Source: an uncultured bacterium (lineage in GTDB: Bacteria > Bacteroidota > Bacteroidia > Chitinophagales > Chitinophagaceae). From it: a stretch of 9,733 nt of DNA. This document shows, piece after piece, positions 1 to 6,396 of this stretch. The notes beneath the pieces are model-generated. The model was not told the origin of the DNA and did not search any database. It was given only the letters and a program-made list of their open reading frames with translations. A program made the position numbers and the translations under genes. The DNA is taken from NCBI GenBank assembly GCA_903957405.1, contig CAJBPC010000315.1:1-9733 (forward strand), written 5' to 3'. Position 1 is the first letter of the stretch; each line of letters opens with the position of its first letter.

Positions 1-444
1 AACAGCATCACGCATCTTCCCTCCGAGGAGGTCAACGACGGGGCGCGACATCACTTTGCCCATGATATCCATGCAGGCCACTTCGACAGCGCTGAAAATA
101 TGCACGAGTTTTCGCTGGTCCCAGGGTGCGAGTCCGCGTGCACCGGTGGGGTCGGTTCCGTACCGCTGCTCGAGTCTCCTCCTGATGAGGTTCAGCTGAA
201 ACACATCCATCCCGGCAAGGCATTCACCTGCGGATGCCAGCGCTTCGTTGATGGCTGCATTCCCGGGTATCTCGCTCACGCCGGTGATGCCATCATCGGT
301 GACGATCTCCATGACGGTCCGCAGCGCATAAGGGGCATGTAGGCCCGCCGCATTGAGCAGCGGGGGGTCCGTGATAGCGATCGGAGTGACCCTTATCTCC
401 CGGATGCAAGGTCCTTTTCGGGTGGGGATTGTTGGTATACGCAT
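1..444 (-). CDS. gudD: Enolase-superfamily sugar-acid dehydratase, glucarate dehydratase (GudD)-like, 3' partial
   Basis: N-terminal 148 codons of a dehydratase expected to turn D-glucarate into 5-keto-4-deoxy-D-glucarate. The ATG at 444-442 starts MRIPTIPTRKGPCIREIRVT and the frame stays open to the left edge, so about two thirds of a usual 446-residue protein is missing, including the metal ligands and catalytic Lys and His. Matches to E. coli GudD recalled residue by residue are IREIRVTPIAI (14-24), LLNAAGLHAPYALRTVMEI (29-47) with substrate-contacting Asn31 and His36 (Asn27 and His32 in GudD), DGITGVSEIPG (51-61), ARGLAPWDQR (102-111) and FSAVEVACMDIMGK (117-130), the start of the barrel. 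One departure is Pro107 where E. coli GudD has the substrate-binding Thr103. A glucarate-dehydratase-related protein or another aldarate dehydratase is the alternative. Translational coupling to garR supports a shared pathway. Confidence 0.85.
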   Translation of the reverse strand, partial: MRIPTIPTRKGPCIREIRVTPIAITDPPLLNAAGLHAPYALRTVMEIVTDDGITGVSEIPGNAAINEALASAGECLAGMDVFQLNLIRRRLEQRYGTDPTGARGLAPWDQRKLVHIFSAVEVACMDIMGKVMSRPVVDLLGGKMRDAV

Positions 445-446
445 CA
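442..446 (-). other. TGATG stop-start overlap coupling garR to the gudD-like gene
   Basis: On the minus strand the garR stop TGA and the ATG of the dehydratase share one base (TGATG). This kind of overlap usually reflects translational coupling by reinitiating ribosomes. It also supports this ATG as the start, because the GudD similarity begins about 14 residues later and no better upstream start is needed. A short purine stretch (GGACAA) about 8-13 bases upstream, inside the end of garR, could act as a weak ribosome binding site. Confidence 0.8.
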
Positions 447-1319
447 GCTTTGTCCGGATAATTGCTCCATGAGGATGGCCAGTGCACTATGATCCGAATC
501 CCCCTCACCGCGGGCGATGAGTGCGTCCATTTGTGCCGCCACCAATGCACAGCCATAGAGTGGCACGGAGTGTTCCCGCCCGGCCTGCAGGGCGAGGTTC
601 ATGTCTTTTCGATGCAACCTGACCCGGAAGCCCGGCTTGAAATTCCGGTCGATGATGCGTTTGCCATGCAGGTCCAGGATCCGGCTTTGCGCGAAACCGC
701 CCAAGAGTACTTCCCGCATCTTTTCCAGGTCCACACCGGCCTTCGCCGCCAGGGTGAATGCCTCCGCCACTGCCTGAATGGTCATGCCGACGATCATCTG
801 GTTGCAGACTTTTGTCATCTGCCCCGCACCCGCCTCGCCGATCCGCACGATGTTCTTTCCCATCTTCTCAAAGATCGGCAGCGCTCTCTGGAATGCGGCA
901 TCCGCTCCTCCGACCATGATCGACAGCGTTGCGGCATCGGCACCCACCTGTCCGCCGGAGACTGGCGCATCGAGTGATTCGACGCCTTTCTCCTGCAGGA
1001 CCGAATGCAAGCGCAGCGCCGTATTCGGTGCGATCGATGACATATCGATGAAAAGTGATCCGGCTTTCATGCCGGCAGCCACACCATCGGTTCCAAGCAC
1101 GACAGCCTCCACATCGGGTGAGTCGGGCAGCATCGTGATGACGACGTCCGACGCATAAGCCAAAGACGTGTAAGAAGGGTAAGCGATGGCCCCGGCATCC
1201 ACCAGGTCGGCCGCATATTTATTTCCTTCATACACATGCAGGGAATATCCCGCACGAAGCAGGTGCAGCGCCATTGGCCTACCCATGATGCCCAGTCCGA
1301 TGAATCCTATCTTCTCCAT
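444..1319 (-). CDS. garR: Tartronate semialdehyde reductase (2-hydroxy-3-oxopropionate reductase, GarR type)
   Basis: Cytoplasmic beta-hydroxyacid dehydrogenase that reduces tartronate semialdehyde to D-glycerate with NAD(P)H, the step after GarL cleavage. The 291-residue length equals that of typical GarR (about 294). The N-terminal Rossmann motif GFIGLGIMGRPM (5-16) is followed by VVITMLPDSPDVEAVVLG (59-76), IDMSSIAP (91-98), the substrate-binding DAPVSGG (117-123), GEAGAGQMTKVCNQ (161-174) with the catalytic Lys170 and Asn173, DRNFKPGFRVRLHRKD (224-239) and DHSAL (276-280). All of these closely match E. coli GarR by recall. The residue after the second strand is Glu31 (VYEGN), whose acidic side chain hints at NADH rather than NADPH, although this is a weak guide. 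Related 3-hydroxyisobutyrate or L-threonate dehydrogenases share the fold, but the MSSIAP and NFKPGF motifs and the aldolase in the operon favour GarR. The start lies 26 bp from the previous gene, and the TGA overlaps the next start codon. Confidence 0.93.
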   Translation of the reverse strand: MEKIGFIGLGIMGRPMALHLLRAGYSLHVYEGNKYAADLVDAGAIAYPSYTSLAYASDVVITMLPDSPDVEAVVLGTDGVAAGMKAGSLFIDMSSIAPNTALRLHSVLQEKGVESLDAPVSGGQVGADAATLSIMVGGADAAFQRALPIFEKMGKNIVRIGEAGAGQMTKVCNQMIVGMTIQAVAEAFTLAAKAGVDLEKMREVLLGGFAQSRILDLHGKRIIDRNFKPGFRVRLHRKDMNLALQAGREHSVPLYGCALVAAQMDALIARGEGDSDHSALAILMEQLSGQS

Positions 1320-1345
1320 ATCTTATATTTATTTTTAAGTTGAGG
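1320..1345 (-). promoter_or_regulatory. A-rich translation leader of garR
   Basis: The 26 bases between the UxuA-like gene and garR read, in the gene's direction, CCTCAACTTAAAAATAAATA followed by TAAGAT and the ATG. They contain no GGAGG-type Shine-Dalgarno but are strongly A/T-rich against a GC-rich surrounding. A-rich, unstructured leaders of this type are the usual initiation context in Bacteroidota. I see no promoter or terminator in so short a gap. Confidence 0.5.
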
Positions 1346-2527
1346 TCATGCACCCCCTGCAATCGCCTGCAGCATGGCTTTTATGTATCCGTAGCAGAAG
1401 GTGAAGGCTTGCTCGTGGCTCTCGGGATCCTCGTGCGTGGGGACGTGGTCGGGCATGACCATATGCTGGTAGCCGACATCCCGAAGGGCCTTCAGGACCG
1501 CATAAAAATCCATGTCGCCGTTGTCAGGGTACACTTCCTGGAAGTTATCCCATCCACCCTTGATGTTCCGCAAATGTATGTTGAAGATCTGCTTCCTGTC
1601 GCCGAAGTATTTGATGATGGGAAGGATCTCCGTTTTGGGATCTTTAAGCCCCTCGGCGATGGAGCCGATGCAGAAATTAAAGCCGTGATAAGGACTGTTG
1701 CTCAGTGCGGCGAAGCGTTTCATGGCGGCGAAAACATCCGGACTGGTCCACCTGGTGATGCCGCGGTACCCGACGTGCGTGGGTGGGTCGGCGATATGGT
1801 TGCCCAGGTGTACTTTATATTCCTCCGCCACCGGAACGATGCGGTCGATGAGGTACTTTATCCTTTCGAACATATCGTCTGCCGTCACGATACCCGCCTT
1901 GGTGAGGGGTTCGTTGCGCTTGACGGCTTCTTCATACACCCAGGTGCTGTACCGGGCATTTCCCCTTTTCGGGTCAATGGTCTTCCCGGTTCGGAGGACC
2001 GGCAGGATGGTGGTGTTGTAATTGAGCAGTTTGACACCGGTCTTTGCTGCGACCATGATCATCTGCTGGACCTGTTCGATCTCCCGGTCTCGTTCCGGAC
2101 TTTTCCCAAGCATGATGTTCGGGATGATGACATTGTCGATGCCCGCGGATGTCAGCGGCAGGTGGTATGCATCCAAAGCGATGCCGTACTTCTCGCATGC
2201 CTCCCGCTTCCGGAGGGAATCCTCGAGGTCCCAGCCCTTTCCGGGGATGTAATTGGGCATGCCTCCGTCGATATTGAAGACCCCATGCCTGGCTTTGAGC
2301 TGAAGGTTCCGGTCGGTGGTACCGCCCGTTTGGCATCCCACTTTCATGAGCACCTTCTTGGCAGGAGCGGTGGCCGCGACCTCCGAACGCTCTGCACCCA
2401 CAACGATATGGCCGGCGGCGGTGGAAAGTACTGCGGCACCGATGGAGCCGCTGGCGATGGTCTTCACAAACCCCCTGCGGGGAAGGTTGTTGCCGCCGGA
2501 AGATTCTTTTGATTTATGATTTCCCAT
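1346..2527 (-). CDS. Tat-exported TIM-barrel protein related to mannonate dehydratase (UxuA-like)
   Basis: Probable metal-dependent sugar-acid dehydratase or isomerase of the xylose-isomerase-like TIM-barrel fold. The 393-residue product opens with a twin-arginine signal peptide: PRRGFVKT (Arg17, Arg18) is followed by an Ala/Gly-rich hydrophobic core to about residue 43. This predicts a folded export substrate in the periplasm. The body resembles UxuA along its length: LNYNTTILPVLRT at 168-180, IVPVAEEYKVHLGNHIADPP at 230-249, GFNFCIGS at 282-289, IFNIHLRN at 314-321, NGDMDFYAVLKAL at 336-348 and MPDH at 358-361. The four UxuA metal ligands appear conserved as His244, Cys286, His318 and Asp360. 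Differences stand out. The helical insertion after the RT motif is much shorter than in E. coli UxuA, so the mature enzyme is about 350 residues, and the Arg of the UxuA MRPDH motif is replaced by Met358. The relationship is firm; mannonate as substrate is not. It lies 33 bp after the permease gene. Confidence 0.8.
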   Translation of the reverse strand: MGNHKSKESSGGNNLPRRGFVKTIASGSIGAAVLSTAAGHIVVGAERSEVAATAPAKKVLMKVGCQTGGTTDRNLQLKARHGVFNIDGGMPNYIPGKGWDLEDSLRKREACEKYGIALDAYHLPLTSAGIDNVIIPNIMLGKSPERDREIEQVQQMIMVAAKTGVKLLNYNTTILPVLRTGKTIDPKRGNARYSTWVYEEAVKRNEPLTKAGIVTADDMFERIKYLIDRIVPVAEEYKVHLGNHIADPPTHVGYRGITRWTSPDVFAAMKRFAALSNSPYHGFNFCIGSIAEGLKDPKTEILPIIKYFGDRKQIFNIHLRNIKGGWDNFQEVYPDNGDMDFYAVLKALRDVGYQHMVMPDHVPTHEDPESHEQAFTFCYGYIKAMLQAIAGGA

Positions 2528-2560
2528 GATGAAATATTTTTTGTGTTGGACATATTTTGA
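2528..2560 (-). promoter_or_regulatory. A/T-rich leader of the UxuA-like gene
   Basis: The 33 bases between the GntP permease stop and the UxuA-like start are A/T-rich (containing CACAAAAAATATTTC just before ATC and the ATG in the sense direction) and lack a Shine-Dalgarno sequence. They offer room for initiation only. No inverted repeat followed by a T run is present, so transcription is expected to read through from the permease gene. Confidence 0.45.
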
Positions 2561-4009
2561 TCAGACAAGCGGGAAGAGCTTTGCAGCGAGCAGAATGAAC
2601 AGCAGTCCTGTAACGCCCATCACCACGCCCATTGGGGCATAGGTCTTCAATGCTTCCTTTTCTGTGAGGTTGCTCATCTTGCAGATGATCCAGAAGCCGG
2701 GATCATTCATCCATGGCACGAGCTTCGCGCCGCATCCGATGGCCAATCCGATGTACAGGGGATTGTAGTTGAGTCCTCCGTTGGCAGCCATGCCGGCGAG
2801 GATGCCCGATGCCGTGATGAGTGCCACGGTGGCCGAACCCTGCGCCGTGCGCACGACCGCCGCTATCAGAAAGGAAAGGGGTATGAGTGCCATCTGGTAG
2901 TCACGGGTCATCAATGCGATCTTTGCACTGATGCCTGTCTGCTGGATGACACCGCCGAAAGCCCCGCCGGCACAAGTGATCAGGACGATGACACCGCCAC
3001 TGACCAGTGCGTTCTGCACGAAAGCGGAGAGGTCGAAGGCGGTCCCTTTCTTCTGACGGACGACGACGAGCAGTGCAAGGATACCTGCCGTGATGAGTGC
3101 GATGTTCTTATCCCCGAAGAAATGAATGAATGTCGATAGCCCACTCATGAATCCGGATCTGCCGGAAGCGTCTTCCGAAAGGTTCATGAAGGTATCCGCA
3201 CATATGAACAGCACGGGCATGACCACGGGCAGCAGCGACAGAAAGAGCGAAGGCAGCTGCGCATCGTCTTTTTCCGCAATCAGGCGGATGTCGGAAATTT
3301 TCGCATCAGGGGAATCCCGCACCGGTATCTCCATCCTACGGTTCAGCCATCTTGCGAAGAGGTAGCCGGAAGTTGCTGTGAGGATTCCCAGCAGGCTGCC
3401 TGCGACGATCATCAGGCCGATGGGTATCTGCATGGCGCCTGCAAGGAACAATGGTCCGGGCGCAGGCGGCACCAGCGAATTGGCCATCATGGCACCGGCG
3501 ATGATCGACAGCACGAACAGCAGGTAGTTCTTTCCGTTTCGCAGGGAAATGGCTTTGGCCAGCGGCATCATCAGGAAGATGACCGTATCGAAAAATACGG
3601 GTATGCCGATGAAGAAGCTGCTGATGAGAAAAGCCACGGGCGCCTTCTCGATGCCGATGGCTTTGAGGATGGTCCGGATGATCCTTTCCGCAGCGCCGCT
3701 CTCCAGCATGCATTTCCCTATGATCGCCGCCATGGCTATGAGGATGCCGATCTTTGCCGCGGTGCTTCCGAACTCTGCAGCGATGCGTTCTCCGATGCTT
3801 TTTTTAGACAATTGCAGGGCCGCGGCTGCCGTCGCCCCTTTCGAAACGGCGAACTGCTCGATGGATGCCGCCGGGGTCAGGAAGGCCACCGCAAAAGCCG
3901 CCAGCAGCAGTGCCAGGAATGGATGGAGCTTGAGGCCGATGATCCCGCCGACCACCACCACCACGCCCAGCAGCAGGATGAAAATGGGATCTGAAAAAAA
4001 TACAGGCAT
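2561..4009 (-). CDS. GntP-family sugar-acid:H+ symporter
   Basis: Inner-membrane permease of the gluconate:H+ symporter (GntP) family, whose members carry gluconate, fructuronate, glycerate or related hydroxy acids. The 482-residue product is hydrophobic throughout, with roughly 12-14 membrane segments. Family signatures are clear: an FGSTAAKIGILIAMAAIIGK block at 80-99 followed by LESGAAERI; GIPVFFDTVIFLMMPLAKAI around 135-154; PPAPGP at 181-186; RTAQGSATVAL at 387-397; and WMNDPGFW at 433-440, matching the family's HVNDSGFW-like motif. A charged stretch at about 219-252 (residues such as RWLNRRME and AEKDD) looks like the central cytoplasmic loop. It lies 11 bp after the aldolase gene. E. 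coli takes up glucarate through MFS carriers (GudP/GarP), so a GntP carrier here suggests either that family evolved for an aldarate or that a different acid is imported. The exact substrate cannot be assigned. Confidence 0.94.
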   Translation of the reverse strand: MPVFFSDPIFILLLGVVVVVGGIIGLKLHPFLALLLAAFAVAFLTPAASIEQFAVSKGATAAAALQLSKKSIGERIAAEFGSTAAKIGILIAMAAIIGKCMLESGAAERIIRTILKAIGIEKAPVAFLISSFFIGIPVFFDTVIFLMMPLAKAISLRNGKNYLLFVLSIIAGAMMANSLVPPAPGPLFLAGAMQIPIGLMIVAGSLLGILTATSGYLFARWLNRRMEIPVRDSPDAKISDIRLIAEKDDAQLPSLFLSLLPVVMPVLFICADTFMNLSEDASGRSGFMSGLSTFIHFFGDKNIALITAGILALLVVVRQKKGTAFDLSAFVQNALVSGGVIVLITCAGGAFGGVIQQTGISAKIALMTRDYQMALIPLSFLIAAVVRTAQGSATVALITASGILAGMAANGGLNYNPLYIGLAIGCGAKLVPWMNDPGFWIICKMSNLTEKEALKTYAPMGVVMGVTGLLFILLAAKLFPLV

Positions 4010-4020
4010 AAGGTTGCGAT

Positions 4021-4797
4021 TTAAGATTTGTAGTTGTCCCGGATCTTCTGCAGCCGGGATGCCATCGTGCGCGATCCCTCCGCCACAAATGTGGCGTCAG
4101 CACCGCAGGCGATCATCCGTATGCCGAGTTCAAAATAGCGGGCATAATCATCTGGATTGAAGAGCAGGATACCGGTTGCTTTGCCGGCCCTTTCTGCGGC
4201 GGCGACGGTGGCGTTGACGGCATCCACGAAGAGCGGATGGTCGAACTGTCCGAAGATGCCAAGGCTCATCGAGAGGTCTGCCGGCCCGATGAACAGTACG
4301 TCCACCCCGTCCATGGCGGCGATCTCATCCAGGTGCAGCAGGGCTTCGGGGCTCTCGACTTGCATGACGCCGAGGATCTCATCGTTCGACTGCGCATAGT
4401 AGGCATTGAAGTCCTTGCCGAAGCCCGTGGCACGAACCATTTTCGCCACGCCGCGACTGCCATGCGGCGGATATCGGATGCCGTCCACGGCCTCCCGCGC
4501 CTGCAAGGCATCATCGATATGCGGGCAGATCACCCCTTCAGCACCCATGTCGAGCACCCGGTGGATCCGTCTTTTGTCATGGCTTTCAACCCTGACAAGT
4601 GCGGCCGTGGGAGTGGCCGAGATGGCCTGCAGCTGTGCGATGACGTCCTGCTCTCCGCCGGCACCATGCTCAAGGTCTATCAGCACCCAGTCGAACCCTG
4701 CGAGTGCGACGATCTCCGCCGTCACGGCGCTGCCGAGATTCAGCCAGCAGCCGATGACAGCTTCTTTGTTGCGGAGCCTTGCCTTCAATTGTTTCAT
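4021..4797 (-). CDS. garL: HpcH/HpaI-family class II aldolase, likely 2-dehydro-3-deoxyglucarate aldolase (GarL type)
   Basis: Cytoplasmic metal-dependent aldolase expected to cleave 5-keto-4-deoxy-D-glucarate (or 2-keto-3-deoxyglucarate) into pyruvate and tartronate semialdehyde. The 258-residue length matches E. coli GarL (256). Hallmarks are visible in order: IGCWLNLGSAVTAEIVALAGFDW; the catalytic His44 in DLEH; Arg69 in ALVRVE, which contacts the pyruvate carboxylate; RYPPHGSRGV at 108-117; the metal ligand Glu148 in MQVES; and the second ligand Asp174 in FIGPADLS. The motif equivalences come from known HpaI/GarL structures. Related HpaI-family enzymes act on 2-keto-3-deoxy-L-rhamnonate or 2,4-dihydroxyheptenedioate, so specificity is uncertain from this gene alone. 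The garR and gudD-like genes downstream favour the GarL reaction. The gene sits 44 bp after susD and 11 bp before the GntP permease, consistent with co-transcription. Confidence 0.88.
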   Translation of the reverse strand: MKQLKARLRNKEAVIGCWLNLGSAVTAEIVALAGFDWVLIDLEHGAGGEQDVIAQLQAISATPTAALVRVESHDKRRIHRVLDMGAEGVICPHIDDALQAREAVDGIRYPPHGSRGVAKMVRATGFGKDFNAYYAQSNDEILGVMQVESPEALLHLDEIAAMDGVDVLFIGPADLSMSLGIFGQFDHPLFVDAVNATVAAAERAGKATGILLFNPDDYARYFELGIRMIACGADATFVAEGSRTMASRLQKIRDNYKS

Positions 4798-4841
4798 CCG
4801 TTTGTATTTACTTTCGTTTTATTGAGTGCCCTTCAAGCGCA

Positions 4842-6368
4842 TCACTTGACATCCCACCACACGCGGGTGTCCATGACATCGGCACCCTGCCGCTTGATCG
4901 CCAACTGTACCTGCTCACTGTTCACATTGAGTTCCGAATCAGGATAGGTGAGCCTGCGGATGAACTGCTCCGTCTTGAGGTCGCGGCCGGGAAACAGGTT
5001 CGGCGTAAGCACCGGAAATCCGCTGCGACGGAAGTTCGCGAATGCTTCCGGTCCGTTCAGGAAACACACGACCCAGTACTGCGTATTGATCATCTCCAGG
5101 GCCTTGGATGGATTGAAGGGATTTGCGGCCAGGTATGCATCGATGGCGATGGTGGGGATGGTGGTGGTGGTTCCATAACCGGCGAGTTGCTGCATGTGCG
5201 CCCTCACGCCATTGGCATAGGCTACAGCAGCATCTCCGGTTGCCCATCCCCTGACGATGGCTTCCGACAGCAGCAGCTGTGTCTGGGCGTATGTGATCAG
5301 GAATGTCGGGGCTTGCGGACTGGCCATGCGCGTCCGGTCAAGCTGGCTGTAGTCCCACAGGCTGGCCAGTCCGCTGGCGGTCACCTGCGATGAAATGGTC
5401 GTATTGTCATATCCCAGGGGCATGCCGACCTGAACGGCGGGGGTGCGGTTGGCCCTTGCCTCCACCTGGTTGGCACCACTCAGGGCACCGATATATCGGA
5501 CGGAAATGGCGGTGAGCCGGGGATCGCTTGTCGACTTCAGATGATCTACGAAATCCTTTGCAAGGTAAAAGAAGGCTGACTGTCCTCCGTTGAGCTGGTT
5601 GCCGACATCATTGGGGAAGTTCGCATTGTGCCGGATGATGACGTTGTCATCGTTGGAAGTCATGAGCCCGCCTGTCACGGCCTTGGTGACATAGGAAGAA
5701 GCAATGGTTGGCTTGACTTTGGAAAGACGCATCGCGGCACGCAAGAGGAGTGCGTTTCCGACTCGTTTCCATTTCGGTATGTCCCCGGCAAAAAGCACTT
5801 CACGCGTCACCCTGGTCTTGGTGGCATCCAGTCCCGCGATCGCAGATTCGAGCTCTTTGAGGATATCCGTATAGATCGATTCCTGGCTGTCGTACACGGG
5901 CTTGGATGCATCATCAATGAAACCCCTGCCCGCCTGAACATAAGGAATATCCCCGTATGTGTCTGTGAGCAGCATGAACGCATACGCTTTCCAGATCCTG
6001 GCGGTGTGGTACAGGTTGACATTCTTCGGATCGTCTTTTGTCTTGTTGATGACATCGATCAGTTCGCGTATCACGCTCCGGTAGTACCTGGTCCAGTTGC
6101 CTGAAGCGACGTTCCGGTTATCCTGATTGTAGTTGGCCGCAGACCCCACACCGCTGAACGGGGTGATCATCTGTTTCACGATGGTCGTCTCATAACTCAG
6201 ATTGCCGTATGTAAGGGAGCTTCCCACGATGGCCGTGTTCAGCTGGAAGGACGGCTCCACATTCGTCAGTGCTACGGGGTTGATGTTCATCTCGTCGAAT
6301 CCCTTGTCGCAGGACCCTAGCCATAGCATAGCAGACAGGCTGATGATGTATCTGTTTAGAATTTTCAT
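4842..6368 (-). CDS. susD: SusD/RagB-family substrate-binding outer-membrane lipoprotein
   Basis: Surface lipoprotein that forms the lid of the SusC transporter and binds the incoming ligand. The 508-residue product starts with a lipoprotein signal peptide: MKILNRYIISLSAMLWLGSC has a hydrophobic core and the lipobox LGSC, with the lipidated Cys at residue 20. DKGFDEMN follows, an acidic run after the Cys like the surface-export signals of Bacteroidota lipoproteins. The NINP motif just after it and the general layout resemble the SusD-like_2 branch (Pfam PF12771) more than classical starch SusD; this placement is from memory and is less certain than the SusD call. The length is usual for the family. 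It starts 28 bp after the susC stop, the standard susCD arrangement, and 44 bp separate it from the aldolase gene. The ligand is not deducible from sequence alone. Confidence 0.94.
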   Translation of the reverse strand: MKILNRYIISLSAMLWLGSCDKGFDEMNINPVALTNVEPSFQLNTAIVGSSLTYGNLSYETTIVKQMITPFSGVGSAANYNQDNRNVASGNWTRYYRSVIRELIDVINKTKDDPKNVNLYHTARIWKAYAFMLLTDTYGDIPYVQAGRGFIDDASKPVYDSQESIYTDILKELESAIAGLDATKTRVTREVLFAGDIPKWKRVGNALLLRAAMRLSKVKPTIASSYVTKAVTGGLMTSNDDNVIIRHNANFPNDVGNQLNGGQSAFFYLAKDFVDHLKSTSDPRLTAISVRYIGALSGANQVEARANRTPAVQVGMPLGYDNTTISSQVTASGLASLWDYSQLDRTRMASPQAPTFLITYAQTQLLLSEAIVRGWATGDAAVAYANGVRAHMQQLAGYGTTTTIPTIAIDAYLAANPFNPSKALEMINTQYWVVCFLNGPEAFANFRRSGFPVLTPNLFPGRDLKTEQFIRRLTYPDSELNVNSEQVQLAIKRQGADVMDTRVWWDVK

Positions 6369-6396
6369 GTTCAGAATTTTTTATGAACCCTTGAGA
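6369..6396 (-). promoter_or_regulatory. Short susC-susD junction with A/T-rich leader
   Basis: The 28 bases between the susC stop and the susD ATG read CATAAAAAATTCTGAAC next to the start in the sense direction, an A/T-rich leader with no clear Shine-Dalgarno (a GGG lies about 20 bases upstream). The short gap without a terminator fits the joint expression normal for susCD pairs. The 44-base gap at 4798-4841 before the aldolase gene is similar (ending AAAGTAAATACAAACGG before its ATG), so I see no break between the uptake pair and the catabolic genes. Confidence 0.45.

Noticed and set aside
293..556. 87-codon minus-strand frame across the garR-gudD junction
   Set aside because: It is out of frame with both flanking genes, which are continuous and share a one-base overlap here, and the translation is rich in His, Trp and Pro without a motif.
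1340..2512. 390-codon open frame on the plus strand
   Set aside because: It is almost exactly antisense to the UxuA-like gene, whose Tat signal and metal-ligand motifs show the true coding strand. There is no family resemblance in the plus-strand translation.
1346..2527. Straight assignment of the TIM-barrel protein as mannonate dehydratase uxuA
   Set aside because: Its Tat signal, shortened insertion and changed MRPDH motif make the substrate doubtful, so only the family relationship was kept.
3549..4160. 203-codon plus-strand frame opposite the permease and aldolase genes, with others at 4237-4947 and 4779-5393
   Set aside because: They cross the boundaries of well-supported minus-strand genes and have compositions rich in Ser, Arg and Pro typical of antisense frames.
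4798..4841. Possible promoter or terminator between susD and the aldolase gene
   Set aside because: I found no TAnnTTTG-type -7 element with a matching TTTG box and no inverted repeat followed by a T run on the sense strand, so the gap was treated as an ordinary leader.
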